From Cupriavidus malaysiensis (GTDB lineage: Bacteria; Pseudomonadota; Gammaproteobacteria; Burkholderiales; Burkholderiaceae), in assembly GCF_001854325.1 (NCBI RefSeq), contig NZ_CP017755.1, forward strand, positions 248,001 to 312,000: 64,000 bases of DNA. Reading direction: 5' to 3'. Below are positions 7,532-18,208 of this stretch, piece after piece; position 1 is the stretch's first letter, and every line of letters starts with the position of its first letter. The notes under the pieces are model-generated. The model was not told the DNA's origin. It ran no database searches and saw nothing but the letters and a program-made list of their open reading frames with translations. Made by a program: the position numbers and the translations under genes.

Positions 7532-8761
7532 ATGGACTATTTCCTGTTGAACTCCCCGCAGGGCGGGCTGGCGCAATGGCTGGGCGGCGTGCTGCACGGT
7601 GCCGGCACGCTGCTGCTGGTCGACGGCGCGCAGGAGTCCTTCGTCGACAAGATCACGACGGCGAATCCGGCGCTGGTGTTCCTCGATTTCTCGCCGGCGC
7701 AGGCTGCGGACTCGGCACGCCTGGCCGCGCAGCTCGGCCGCCTGTTTCCCACCGTGCCGCTGGTGGCCGTGGGCAATGCCGCGGAGCCTGCGGCGCCGCT
7801 GGCCGCGCTGCGCGCCGGCATGAAGGATTTCGTCGATATCGGCGCGCCGGCGCAGGAGGCGATGGAGGTGATCCGGCGCCTGCTGGCCGCGCGGCTGCAG
7901 GTGCAGGTACCGGCGCTGGTCGCGGAGCCGTCCCGGCGCGGCAAGGTGCTGGCCGTGCTGGGCGCGCGCGCCGGCGTGGGCACCTCCACGCTGGCGGTCA
8001 ACCTGGCGACCGCCGTGCGGCGCGGCTCCGGAGCGGAGGTGCTGCTGCTGGATCTCGGGCTGCCGGCGCGCGATGGCGCGCTCTACATGAACATCAGCCC
8101 AGGCTTCCACTTCGTCGAGGCCGTGCGCAACCTGCGCCGCTTCGACCAGGTCTTCGTGCAGACGGCGCTGGCGCGCCATGCCAACGGCGTCTCGGTGCTG
8201 CCGCTGCCGACCACGCTGGCCGAACTGCGCGACATCTCCTATTCGGAGGCGCTGGCGCTGCTGGAGCGCCTGCGCGGCTTCTTCGATCTGCAGGTGATCG
8301 ATCTCGGCGGCTTCAGCAACGCCGACTTCATGGCGCAGATCGTCAAGGCGGCCGACACGGTGATGATGGTCACCGAACAGAGCGTCGGCGCCATCGTGTC
8401 CGCCGCCGAGCTGGTGCAGGAACTGAAGAAACGCGACGTAGAGCGCGAAGACATAGAGCTGGTGGTATCGCGCTTCGATGCACGCCTGGGGCTGGAGGCC
8501 GGGGAGATCGCGCAGCGGGTCGGCATGTCCGGCGCTGTCGAACTGCCCGACCGGCGCGAGGCCCTGGTGCTGGCGATGAACCGTGGCGCGCTGCTGGCGG
8601 ATGACAAGCCGGGGGATCCCTACATGCTGGCTCTCGGCGGCTTGACGGAGCAGCTCGGATTCCGCGCTCCGCGCGCGTCCCAGGCCAGCCTGTTGCACAA
8701 ACTGAAGGACAGGCTGCCAGACGCGCTGCGTGCGGTGCGCGTGGCAAGAACCGGAAACTGA
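7532..8761 (+). CDS. cpaE: Tad pilus localisation ATPase-like protein CpaE/TadZ
   Basis: A 409-residue MinD/ParA-family protein. The N-terminal 120 residues resemble an atypical receiver domain, and the ParA-like ATPase domain begins near residue 140. TadZ proteins act at the inner membrane to place the Tad machine at a pole or focus. The deviant Walker A (usually KGGVGTST) reads GARAGVGTSTLA here, so the signature lysine is replaced by Arg and no other lysine is in the loop. ATP hydrolysis may therefore be weak or absent, as reported for some TadZ proteins. It ends one base before the tadA start. Confidence 0.9.
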   Translation: MDYFLLNSPQGGLAQWLGGVLHGAGTLLLVDGAQESFVDKITTANPALVFLDFSPAQAADSARLAAQLGRLFPTVPLVAVGNAAEPAAPLAALRAGMKDFVDIGAPAQEAMEVIRRLLAARLQVQVPALVAEPSRRGKVLAVLGARAGVGTSTLAVNLATAVRRGSGAEVLLLDLGLPARDGALYMNISPGFHFVEAVRNLRRFDQVFVQTALARHANGVSVLPLPTTLAELRDISYSEALALLERLRGFFDLQVIDLGGFSNADFMAQIVKAADTVMMVTEQSVGAIVSAAELVQELKKRDVEREDIELVVSRFDARLGLEAGEIAQRVGMSGAVELPDRREALVLAMNRGALLADDKPGDPYMLALGGLTEQLGFRAPRASQASLLHKLKDRLPDALRAVRVARTGN

Positions 8762-8762
8762 A

Positions 8763-10079
8763 ATGACGCAACCGATCGAATTCTCGGATAACGCCGCAGC
8801 GCCCTTTCCCGTCTCCCAGGAGTTCCACAACATCAAGGAGGCGGCGCACGAACACCTGCTGACGCGCATCGAGGAGCTGGGCGCCGAGTTCGGCCGCTGG
8901 TCGCGCACGGCCATCCAGCGCTTCGTCGACCTGGAGCTGGAGGGCTTCACGCGGCTGCGCCGCATCCCCATCAACGAATCCGAGCTGCGCCAGATCGCCG
9001 AGGCCTTGACCAAGGAGCTGGCCGGCTTCGGCCCGATCGAGGACCTGCTCAACGATCCCGCGGTGGAAGACATCCTGATCAACGGCCACATGGATGTCTA
9101 TGTGTCGCGCCACGGCGTGCTCGAACGCATCCCGGTGCGCTTCGCCGACGCGGGCCACCTGCTGCGCATCGTGCGCCGCATCCTGGCGCCGATCGGGCGC
9201 CGGCTGGACGAGTCGAACCCGATGGTCGACGCGCGCCTGCCCGACGGCGGCCGCATCAACGTGGTGATCCCGCCGCTGGCCCTGGAGGGGCCGGTGGTCT
9301 CGATCCGCAAGTTCCGCAAGGATCCGCTGACGCCGGCCGACCTGCAGCAGCTCGGCAGCATGAGCCCCGAGATCTGCGAGCTGCTGGAGGCCGCGGTCAA
9401 GGCCCGCTGCAATATCCTGGTCAGCGGCGGCACCAGTTCCGGCAAGACCTCGCTGCTCAATGCGCTGGCCACCTTCGTGCCGCTCACGGAGCGCGTCATC
9501 ACCATCGAAGACACGGCCGAGCTGGCGCTCAACCATCCGCACGTGGTGCGGCTGGAGAGCCGCCCCGGCGGCTTCGAGGGTACCGGCGTGGTGTCCATCC
9601 GCGACCTGCTGCGCAACAGCCTGCGCATGCGTCCCGACCGCATCATCGTGGGCGAAGTGCGCGGCGGCGAAGTGCTGGAGATGCTGCAGGCCATGAGCAC
9701 CGGACACGATGGCTCGATGGGCACCATCCACGCCAGCAGCCCGCGCGAGTGCCTGTACCGCCTGGAGATGCTTGCCGGCTTCGCCGGCTTCCAGGGCAGC
9801 GAGGTCAGCCTGCGCCGGCAGATCGCCAACGCCATCGACTTCATCGTGCAGATCGGCCGCCTGTCCAACGGCAAGCGGCGCATCCTGTCGATCACCGAGG
9901 TGACCGGCCTGGGCGACAACATCATCTCGACGCAGGAGCTGTACCGCCACGAGGTCACGCCCGGGCCGGACGGCACCGAGAACGAGCGCTGGGTGTCGCT
10001 GGGCATCCTGCCGCATTCGCCCAAGCTGGCGCGCATGCGCCCGGCCAACTTCCTGATGGACGACCGCTTCGATGTCTAG
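8763..10079 (+). CDS. tadA: Flp pilus assembly ATPase TadA/CpaF
   Basis: A 438-residue secretion ATPase of the GspE/VirB11 superfamily that powers Flp pilus assembly in the cytoplasm. Visible motifs are Walker A GGTSSGKTS (about residues 222-230), an Asp box (ERVITIEDTAEL), Walker B/VGEVRGGE and the His box (GTIHASSPREC). The ATG at 8763 is chosen over an upstream in-frame ATG because it directly follows the cpaE stop codon (8759-8761) and matches the family N-terminus. It overlaps tadB by 8 bp, indicating translational coupling. Confidence 0.95.
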   Translation: MTQPIEFSDNAAAPFPVSQEFHNIKEAAHEHLLTRIEELGAEFGRWSRTAIQRFVDLELEGFTRLRRIPINESELRQIAEALTKELAGFGPIEDLLNDPAVEDILINGHMDVYVSRHGVLERIPVRFADAGHLLRIVRRILAPIGRRLDESNPMVDARLPDGGRINVVIPPLALEGPVVSIRKFRKDPLTPADLQQLGSMSPEICELLEAAVKARCNILVSGGTSSGKTSLLNALATFVPLTERVITIEDTAELALNHPHVVRLESRPGGFEGTGVVSIRDLLRNSLRMRPDRIIVGEVRGGEVLEMLQAMSTGHDGSMGTIHASSPRECLYRLEMLAGFAGFQGSEVSLRRQIANAIDFIVQIGRLSNGKRRILSITEVTGLGDNIISTQELYRHEVTPGPDGTENERWVSLGILPHSPKLARMRPANFLMDDRFDV

Positions 10080-10998
10080 CCCGGCCCTGTTCATCGCCGC
10101 GCTGGCCCTGCTGCTGCTGGGCCTGGGCCTGCTGCTGCTGGCCGGCAGCCGTGGCCGCGCGCGGCACGAACAGGCCAGCGCCCACCTGCAGGCACAGACC
10201 GAGCAGGTGCGCGCGCGCTACGCGAGCGTGGTGGAACTCGACGTGCAGGCCGGCAACCGCAAGCTGAGCCATCACTGGAAGGAGTTGCTGCGGCGTGCCG
10301 ACCTGGCGCCGACGCGCCGTACCTACCTGTTGTGGGGCGGGCCGGGCTTGCTGGCCATCGTGGCGGCGATGGCCACGGGCGGCCTGCTGGCCGGCGTGGC
10401 GGCCGCGGTGGTCTGCGTGGCCGTGGCGGCCTTCCTGGTCTGGAACCGCGTGCAGCGCATCCGCATGAAGCTGCTGATGCAGCTGCCCGGCTTCCTGGAT
10501 GGCGTGGTGCGCTTGATGAGCATCGGCAGCAGCGTGCCGGCGGCCTTCCAGAACGCCATCCTGAACACCGAGGCGCCGCTGCGCCAATGCCTGGTACAGG
10601 CGGTGCACCTGCAGCGCGCGGGCAAGGAACTCGAGCAGGCGGTGCAGCTGATCGGCCGCATCTACCGGCTCGACGAGCTGGTGATGGTGGCCTCGGTGCT
10701 GCGCCTGTCGGTGCGCTACGGCGGCCGCGCCGACATCGTGATGGAGCGTACCGCGGCGTTCATGCGGGATCGCGAGTCGGCGCAGCGCGAGCTGCGCGCA
10801 CTGTCGTCGGAGACACGCTTGTCGGCCTGGATTCTCGGACTGCTGCCGCTGGTGGTGGCCGGCGGGCTGTTCACGCTGAATGCCGGCTACATCCTGATGA
10901 TGTGGCATGACTCGGCCGGCAAGGCGATGCTGCTGTCGGCCGCGGGGCTGGAAGTGGCCGGCGCGGTCATTCTGTACCGCCTCGCCAAGGCGATCTAG
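10072..10998 (+). CDS. tadB: Flp pilus inner-membrane platform protein TadB
   Basis: This 308-residue protein is a GspF-type platform protein with an N-terminal transmembrane helix (residues 4-24), a cytoplasmic helical region, a pair of hydrophobic segments near residues 85-125, the T2SSF domain (LPGFLDGVVRLMSIGSSVPAAFQNAI) and two C-terminal membrane segments. It forms the inner-membrane base with TadC and is driven by TadA. Its start codon lies within the last codons of tadA. Confidence 0.9.
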   Translation: MSSPALFIAALALLLLGLGLLLLAGSRGRARHEQASAHLQAQTEQVRARYASVVELDVQAGNRKLSHHWKELLRRADLAPTRRTYLLWGGPGLLAIVAAMATGGLLAGVAAAVVCVAVAAFLVWNRVQRIRMKLLMQLPGFLDGVVRLMSIGSSVPAAFQNAILNTEAPLRQCLVQAVHLQRAGKELEQAVQLIGRIYRLDELVMVASVLRLSVRYGGRADIVMERTAAFMRDRESAQRELRALSSETRLSAWILGLLPLVVAGGLFTLNAGYILMMWHDSAGKAMLLSAAGLEVAGAVILYRLAKAI

Positions 10999-11006
10999 GA
11001 GCGCAC

Positions 11007-12023
11007 ATGGATGCCAACACGCTGATCGTGCTGAGCCTGGTCATCGCGGCCTGCGGAGTGCTTGCGCTGGCGCTGCCATTGCTGAAGCGCTGGCGCTTGC
11101 AACGGGGCGCAGCGCGCACGCTCGATTCGGCGCTGGCGCGCCAGCGGGCGGAAGCCCATGGCGCAGCAGCATCGGCGTCGGCATCGGCCCCGGGCGTCCA
11201 GGCCGATGCCGGACGCAAGGACGGCGCCGCGCTGAGCGCCAAGCTGGGCGCGCGAGTCGGCAACCGGCTGCTCGAACGCTTCAACCAGCGCTGGCTGGAA
11301 TCACCGCTGGGCCGCGCCGTGGTGACCGCGGAGGAACAGGCGCTGCTCGAACAGTGCGGCTTCTATGGCGTGCGCGCGCGCGCGGTGTTCGGCGCGCTGC
11401 GCCTGCTGCTGCCGACCGTGGCCGCGGTGCTGGCTTTCCTCTGGCGCCTGCCGCAGGATGGACTGTCAGCCGTGGTCTGGGCCTTCGCGGCGTTTGCCGC
11501 ACTCTATCTGGGCAGCAAGGCCGCCTTGCGGCGGCGCGCCGCGCAGCGCCTGCTCCAGCTCGAAGAAGAACTGCCCGTGCTGGTCGACATCCTGCGCCTG
11601 TTGCAAGGCGTGGGGCTGTCGATCGACCAGAGCCTGCAGGTGATCGTCAGCGAGTTCGGCAGCATGCTGCACGTGCTCGGGCCCGAACTGAACCGCGCCA
11701 ACCAGCAGTTCGCCTCGGGCCGCTCGCGCGAGCAGACCCTGCAGCGCATCGGCCGGCTGTTCGACAGCGAGGACCTGCGCAACCTGATCATGCTGCTCAG
11801 CCAGGTCGACCGCTTCGGCGGCGCGGTGCAGGAACCGCTGCGCCTGTTCGGGCTGAGGTTGCAGGAGACGCGCAAGGCCAACCTGAAGGACAAGATCGGC
11901 CGGTTGACGGTGAAGATGACGGCGGTGATGGTGGTCACGCTGCTGCCGGTGCTGTTGATCCTGACCGCCGGGCCCGGCTTCCTGGGCGTGATACGGATGA
12001 TGTCGAAGGTGGGCGGAACATGA
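11007..12023 (+). CDS. tadC: Flp pilus inner-membrane platform protein TadC
   Basis: A 338-residue GspF-like membrane protein, partner of TadB. It has one N-terminal helix, a paired hydrophobic region near residues 125-170, the T2SSF helical domain (LVDILRLLQGVGLSIDQSL) and a C-terminal membrane segment (VVTLLPVLLILTAGPGFLGV). It begins 8 bp after tadB, with ggag in the gap. Its stop codon overlaps the tadD start (ATGA). Confidence 0.9.
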   Translation: MDANTLIVLSLVIAACGVLALALPLLKRWRLQRGAARTLDSALARQRAEAHGAAASASASAPGVQADAGRKDGAALSAKLGARVGNRLLERFNQRWLESPLGRAVVTAEEQALLEQCGFYGVRARAVFGALRLLLPTVAAVLAFLWRLPQDGLSAVVWAFAAFAALYLGSKAALRRRAAQRLLQLEEELPVLVDILRLLQGVGLSIDQSLQVIVSEFGSMLHVLGPELNRANQQFASGRSREQTLQRIGRLFDSEDLRNLIMLLSQVDRFGGAVQEPLRLFGLRLQETRKANLKDKIGRLTVKMTAVMVVTLLPVLLILTAGPGFLGVIRMMSKVGGT

Positions 12024-12883
12024 TGATGAAAACCTGGATCCAGGGTATGCAGCGGCGCTGGTGGACCGGCCTGTTGCCGGTGGCGCTGGCGGGCTGCTCC
12101 GCCCTCGCCAACAGCAACTCGGCGGCCATGCTGGAGCAGCAGGCACAGGCGCAGTCCGAGCTGATCAAGGCGCAGAACAAGGAAGCACGCGCCGAGTACA
12201 ACGACAAGGCGCTTTATCTCGCGCTGATCGAGAAGATGCAGCAGCAGGACCTCTACTTCGCCTCGCTCGCGCATATCGATGCTTTCCAGCAGCGCTTCGG
12301 CGCAGGCCCGGAGATCCTGGCGCTGCGCGCCGAGGCCCTGCGCGAGACCGGGCAGGACGCGGCCGCCACCGAGGCCTACCAGGCGCTCGCCAGGCAGGGC
12401 GGGGCCGCGCGCGCCCACCATGGCCTGGGCCTGATCGCCGGGCGCCAGGGCGACTTCGGCAAGGCCGTGCAGGAACTGCGCCAGGCCAGTGCGGCGGACC
12501 CGACCAATCCGCGCATCGCCAGCGACCTCGGCTACGCGCTGATGCGCACCGGCGCGCTGCAGGAAGCGCGCGTGCCGGTGATGCAGGCGCTGCAGCTGGA
12601 CGGCAGCAACCTGAAGGTGGTGGGCAATGCCGCGGTGTGGCTGATCGCGGACGGCAAGCGAGGCCAGGCGACCGCGCTGATGCAGAAGGCCGCGCTGCCG
12701 GAAGCAGCGCGCAGCGCCATCCGGCGCGAGGCCGAGCGCATCGCGCGGGCAAGCAATACGCGCGAGCGTGCGGCCGTGGTCTGGCCGGGCGCCTCGGCGC
12801 TGGCGCGGCTGGCGCAGCCGGCGCCCGCCGCGGTGGCGGCCGGTGCCGCCGCGTCGGCAGATCCGGGCGGCAGCGGCCAGTGA
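12020..12883 (+). CDS. tadD: Flp pilus lipoprotein TadD (TPR protein)
   Basis: A 287-residue lipoprotein with tetratricopeptide repeats, predicted to act as a pilotin-like assembly factor for the secretin on the periplasmic side. The N-terminus has a basic region, a hydrophobic stretch and the lipobox LAGC near residue 25. Repeats such as ARAHHGLGLIAGRQGDFGKA and PRIASDLGYALMRTGALQEA are TPR-like. The start (MMM, 12020) overlaps the tadC stop. The C-terminus is Ala/Pro-rich. Confidence 0.9.
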   Translation: MMMKTWIQGMQRRWWTGLLPVALAGCSALANSNSAAMLEQQAQAQSELIKAQNKEARAEYNDKALYLALIEKMQQQDLYFASLAHIDAFQQRFGAGPEILALRAEALRETGQDAAATEAYQALARQGGAARAHHGLGLIAGRQGDFGKAVQELRQASAADPTNPRIASDLGYALMRTGALQEARVPVMQALQLDGSNLKVVGNAAVWLIADGKRGQATALMQKAALPEAARSAIRREAERIARASNTRERAAVVWPGASALARLAQPAPAAVAAGAAASADPGGSGQ

Positions 12884-12926
12884 GCCGGCGTCCCCCACAG
12901 CAAGATTCGAACAGGAAGAGAGCGAG

Positions 12927-13307
12927 ATGACACGCAACCAACGCCATGCCAGCCGCCCGCGCGGCATCCGCATCGCCCTGCTGCTGGCGCTGGGCCTGCC
13001 CGGCGCGCTGGCCTGGGCGCAGGCGCCCGCCGGCGGCGGCGAGGCCGCGCCGCCGGAACTGAGCGGCCGCCCGGCGCTGCGCCCCATCGGTGAGAACACG
13101 CGCTACGTGCTCGAGGTCCAGCGCAGCGGCGCGGAAGCCGGCCCGCTGCTGCCCATGCGCGGCGAGCAGGCCGCGCTTGGCTACCTGCGCTATATGCAGA
13201 GCTTCCGCTACCAGATCCCCGAGTTCTATAGCGGACAGACCTCGTCGAGCGGCCTGCGCGGCTCGGCCGCCAATTCGAGCGGCACGCTCCCGGCGACGGC
13301 GCAATGA
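12927..13307 (+). CDS. DUF3613 domain protein of the tad locus
   Basis: A 126-residue exported protein. The signal peptide is clear (basic start, then ALLLALGLPGALAWAQ). The mature part has the DUF3613 pattern of a G-x2-TR-x4-LQ block (GENTRYVLEVQRSG), then GEQAALGYLRYMQSF and IPEFY. DUF3613 proteins occur almost only in Burkholderiales tad loci, and their role is unknown; periplasmic assembly is likely. The start at 12927 follows an aggaagagag Shine-Dalgarno. Its stop overlaps the next start by 4 bp. Confidence 0.8.
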   Translation: MTRNQRHASRPRGIRIALLLALGLPGALAWAQAPAGGGEAAPPELSGRPALRPIGENTRYVLEVQRSGAEAGPLLPMRGEQAALGYLRYMQSFRYQIPEFYSGQTSSSGLRGSAANSSGTLPATAQ

Positions 13308-15049
13308 TCCGCAGGCCGCGTTCCGGGCAGCGCGGCGCCGTCAGCGTGCTGGCGGTGCTGCTGATCGCCACCATCGCCATGGCGGCGCTGGTGTCGATCG
13401 ACCTCGGCAACGTCTTCTACCGCCAGCGCCAGCTGCAGAGCATGGTCGACCTGGCGGCGCTGAGCGCGGCGCAGCAGTTGAAGCAGGCGGGGACCGACGC
13501 GACGCAGCGTGCCGCTGCATTTGCCTCGGCAAAGGCGGTTGCGGGTTCCAACGGCTATCCCAGCCAATCTGGTGCCGATTGCTCCCTCCCAACTTCCGGC
13601 AGCCCCGATGGCATGAAAGTCTGCATCGGCGTCTGGGATCCGGCATACACATCCGCCAACGACACCGCGAGTCACTTCACTTCAACCTACGACAATACGA
13701 AGGTATCGCCCAATGCCGCACGCGTTACGGCGACGCAGACTGTACCGGTTCTTTTCGTGATTCCTGGTTCCGCATCTCGGCAGCTGCGCGCTCAAGCTGT
13801 TGCGGTGGGGAGTCCGCCGTCAGCTTCATTTTCAATCGGAAGTGGGCTGCTTAGCATCAACGATCCGAACGGGGCCGCCAATGCAAATAGTCTGCTGGGT
13901 CTCCTGTTGGGCAGAACCGTCAATTTGTCGGTGGCAGATTGGAATGGCTTGGTCAATGCAAAAGTATCTCTAGCGCAATTGCAGTTAAAACTTGGCGCAG
14001 GATCGATCCAAGAGCTCTTGAACACGTCGCTGTCAATTCAAGATTTCTATGCGTTGGTGCTCGGAGCGGCCGGACAAGATAGTCTCGTGTCAGTTCTTCT
14101 TGGTGGTGTCAAGACCGTAGGGGTCAATGCTGCACAGGCGACGGTCAGCCTGGGACAGCTTTTGGACCTGGGCGTGTTGGCGCCGACACAGTCCGCGGCG
14201 GCCAACGTTGGCCTCAATGTGTCCACGCTCCTGACATTGGCCGCACAAGTGGCGAACGGCGGATCAGCTCTCGCTGTACCCAACCTGAGTGTTCCGCTAC
14301 CGGGGGCCAGCATCGGTCTGAATCTCTACGTGATTCAACCACCTGTTTCGGCAGCAGGTCCAGTGTGGCTGCAAGGTACGTCACCAGAGCAATGGGCAAC
14401 TACCGCTCACACTGCTCAGGTTGGCCTTGGACTACGGGTATCGGTTGGTGCGGATCTGTTGTTGAATGCGCTTGGCCTGGGTGCACTTTCAGACGTCTTG
14501 AATGCGCTGGGAGGTGTGCGGCTTGATATCCCGTTGTATGTCGAGGTGGCTGGCGCAACCGCGGCACTGACCGGCATCCAATGCACGACTGATCGGGCGA
14601 GCCGGCAGGCGACATTCAGTATCAAGACGAGCGTTGCGAAGGCGTGCCTCGGGCGCACGGACGGTACGGCTGGCTGTGCGTCGGGAGGAGTGAGTCTGGT
14701 CAACCTGGCGATTATCTCGGTGTCAGCCGCTCCGGCGACGAGTCAGGTTGGGGCCTCCAATACTTTTTCTCGGACACTTCCAATTAACGGCACGACGCAT
14801 GTGTCCTCTCAACAATTGGTATCCGGTTTGCTGGATGATGTGCTGAGCAATCTACAGTTGCAGGTCAACATAAATCTATTGTTCTTCAAATTGAGCGTAC
14901 CTCTTTACTTGAACGTCCTCCTGCAGCCGATTGCTCCGCTTCTCGATTCGCTCCTGGCGACCTTGCTTAACTTGCTTGGTATTCAGGTCGGCACCGCCGA
15001 CGTCTGGCTGAACGACATCAGCTGCAAGAACTCCGATTTGGTTTACTGA
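13304..15049 (+). CDS. tadG: TadG-like pilus assembly protein with atypical C-terminal body
   Basis: A 581-residue protein. The N-terminus ([51 protein letters not shown]) carries the TadG/TadE-like membrane anchor and the conserved D-L-A-A-L-A-A block. The remainder is a long, Leu/Val/Ser-rich domain with repeated LLG and LLSLNDPN-like patches that I cannot assign. From about base 13560 to the stop the GC content is visibly lower and codon choice is less biased than in every neighbouring gene, while the first 250 bases match the locus. This suggests the body was exchanged or is evolving rapidly. It is probably exposed in the periplasm or on the cell surface. Confidence 0.75.
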   Translation: MIRRPRSGQRGAVSVLAVLLIATIAMAALVSIDLGNVFYRQRQLQSMVDLAALSAAQQLKQAGTDATQRAAAFASAKAVAGSNGYPSQSGADCSLPTSGSPDGMKVCIGVWDPAYTSANDTASHFTSTYDNTKVSPNAARVTATQTVPVLFVIPGSASRQLRAQAVAVGSPPSASFSIGSGLLSINDPNGAANANSLLGLLLGRTVNLSVADWNGLVNAKVSLAQLQLKLGAGSIQELLNTSLSIQDFYALVLGAAGQDSLVSVLLGGVKTVGVNAAQATVSLGQLLDLGVLAPTQSAAANVGLNVSTLLTLAAQVANGGSALAVPNLSVPLPGASIGLNLYVIQPPVSAAGPVWLQGTSPEQWATTAHTAQVGLGLRVSVGADLLLNALGLGALSDVLNALGGVRLDIPLYVEVAGATAALTGIQCTTDRASRQATFSIKTSVAKACLGRTDGTAGCASGGVSLVNLAIISVSAAPATSQVGASNTFSRTLPINGTTHVSSQQLVSGLLDDVLSNLQLQVNINLLFFKLSVPLYLNVLLQPIAPLLDSLLATLLNLLGIQVGTADVWLNDISCKNSDLVY

Positions 15050-15098
15050 ACATGGCATCAACGTTGCGCCTAACGACAGCATGGATGGCGGGTCGCTT

Positions 15099-16469
<1,371 letters not shown>

Positions 16470-16500
16470 GCCTTGCCCGCCGGCGTGGCGGGCATGGCGT

Positions 16501-16863
16501 TCAGAGCGGGCGCAGCTGCTTGACCTTGAAGCGGCCCTCGCGCAGCAGCTCCTTGTCGTAGACGCCCACGAGCTCGACTTCGGTGGTCTCGCCGATGTTG
16601 ACGCCGGCCGGCCACAGCGCCGGCTTGATCTTGACCACCATCTCGCCGCTGGCGTCGCGGAAGCGGTAGGTGTTGCCGCTCAGGCTGCCGACCAGACGGC
16701 CGCGCAGGCGCGCGGCCTGGTCGTCGCGGCCGGTGTCGGCCAGGGCCTTGACCGTGCTGGCAGGGATGACCGACGGGCCGACGTAGTCGGCGCGGGCGGG
16801 GGCGGCGGCGATGGCCGCGAAAGTGGCGAGGGCGAGGCAGGCGGCGGACAGGCGGCGTTGCAT
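16501..16863 (-). CDS. Periplasmic BOF (OB-fold) protein, YgiW/YdeI family
   Basis: A 120-residue exported protein. ATG 16863 on the minus strand follows tggag at a normal distance and starts a signal peptide (MQRRLSAACLALATFAAIAAAPARA). The mature part has the BOF pattern of this family: YVGPS, the K-A-L-A-D-TGRDDQAARLRGRLVG block, YRFRDASGEMVVKI and a VELVGVYDKE ending. YgiW-type proteins are linked to stress tolerance and bind small ligands in the periplasm. It is a single gene, converging on the sigma54 activator gene and divergent from sbcD. An upstream in-frame ATG would add about 56 residues without a signal and is rejected. Confidence 0.85.
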   Translation of the reverse strand: MQRRLSAACLALATFAAIAAAPARADYVGPSVIPASTVKALADTGRDDQAARLRGRLVGSLSGNTYRFRDASGEMVVKIKPALWPAGVNIGETTEVELVGVYDKELLREGRFKVKQLRPL

Positions 16864-17053
16864 GCTGGCATTCTCCAGGAGGTGGGCGGTGGCTTCGGGA
16901 CGGCGCCCGTGAGGGGCGCCGATGCCATGCATGATGTCCGGCCGGGCCTGAACCGAGGCTGAACACGGCCCGGCCGCGCGCGCGAGGCTATGATGCGGCA
17001 TTGGCGCGGCGTTTCCGCCGCCGCGCCGCATCCATCCGCTTCAGGGAGTCACT

Positions 17054-18208
17054 TTGCGTTTCCTCCACACGGCCGACTGGCATCTCGGCCGGCTCTTCCA
17101 CGCGCGCAGCCTGGTCGACGACCAGGCCTACGTGCTCGACCAGTTCGTCGACCTGGTGCGCGAGCAGCGTCCCGATGCCGTGCTGCTGGCCGGCGATGTC
17201 TATGACCGGGCGGTGCCGCCGCCGGAAGCCGTGGCCCTGCTCGACGACGTGCTGGCCCGCATCGTCGCCGGCCTGCGCGTGCCGGTGGTGATGATCGCCG
17301 GCAACCACGACAATGCGCAGCGGCTCGCCTTCGGCGCCCGCCTGATGCAGGACCAGGGCCTGCACGTGGCGGGGCTGGTCAGCAAGGACCCGCTCTGTGT
17401 GCGCCTGCGCGATGCCGACGGCGAGGTGCGGCTCTATGCGCTGCCCTATGCCGAGCCCGCGCTGGTGCGCGATGCCTACGGCGTGGAGCCGGCCGGACAC
17501 GAAGCGGCGTTGGCTACCCAGCTCGATGCGATCCGTGCCGTCCATCCGGCGGGCGTGCGCTCGGTGGTGGTGGGCCATGCCTTCGTGGTCGGCGGCAGCG
17601 CCAGCGAGTCGGAGCGGCCGTTGTCGGTCGGTGGCAGCGGCGCGGTTGCGGCCAGCGTGTTCGACGGTTTCGACCTGGTGGCGCTCGGCCACCTGCATCG
17701 GCCGCAGACCCTCGGCGAGCGCATCCACTATGCCGGCTCGCTGCTGAAGTACTCGGTGTCGGAGGCCGGACACGCCAAGTCGGTATCGCTGATCGAACTG
17801 GATGCGCGCGGCGGCGTGCGCATCGAACCGATCGCGCTGCGGCCGCGGCGCGACCTGCGCGTGCTGCAGGGCACGCTGGCCGAGCTGGTGGCCGGGGCGG
17901 CGGCCGATCCGGGGCGGGACGACTACATCCATGCCGTGCTGACCGATACCGGCGCCCTGCTCGACCCCATGGCGCGCCTGCGCCAGGGCTACCCGAACAC
18001 GCTGGCGCTGGAACGCGCGGTGCTGGCGCGCAGCGGTACGGCCGGTGCCGCGGGCAGGCGGCTGCGCGAGCTGGACACGGCCACCCTGTTTGCCGATTTC
18101 TTCCGCGAGGTGACCGACGGCGAACTGGACGAGCCGCAGCGCGCGGCGCTGCAGCAGGCCCTTGGCGGCCTGGACCGCGATGTCCGGGGCGCGGAGGGTA
18201 GCGCATGA
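17054..18208 (+). CDS. sbcD: Exonuclease SbcCD, nuclease subunit SbcD
   Basis: A 384-residue Mre11-type metallophosphoesterase. With SbcC it forms a nuclease that opens hairpins and trims protein-blocked or double-strand ends. Metal-binding motifs are DWHLG (residues 8-12), GDVYD (about 54), GNHD (about 83) and a later GHAF/GHLH pair. The start is a TTG at 17054, set by gggag 5 bases upstream and by the conserved MRFLHTADWHLG beginning. It overlaps sbcC by 4 bp (ATGA). Confidence 0.95.
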   Translation: MRFLHTADWHLGRLFHARSLVDDQAYVLDQFVDLVREQRPDAVLLAGDVYDRAVPPPEAVALLDDVLARIVAGLRVPVVMIAGNHDNAQRLAFGARLMQDQGLHVAGLVSKDPLCVRLRDADGEVRLYALPYAEPALVRDAYGVEPAGHEAALATQLDAIRAVHPAGVRSVVVGHAFVVGGSASESERPLSVGGSGAVAASVFDGFDLVALGHLHRPQTLGERIHYAGSLLKYSVSEAGHAKSVSLIELDARGGVRIEPIALRPRRDLRVLQGTLAELVAGAAADPGRDDYIHAVLTDTGALLDPMARLRQGYPNTLALERAVLARSGTAGAAGRRLRELDTATLFADFFREVTDGELDEPQRAALQQALGGLDRDVRGAEGSA

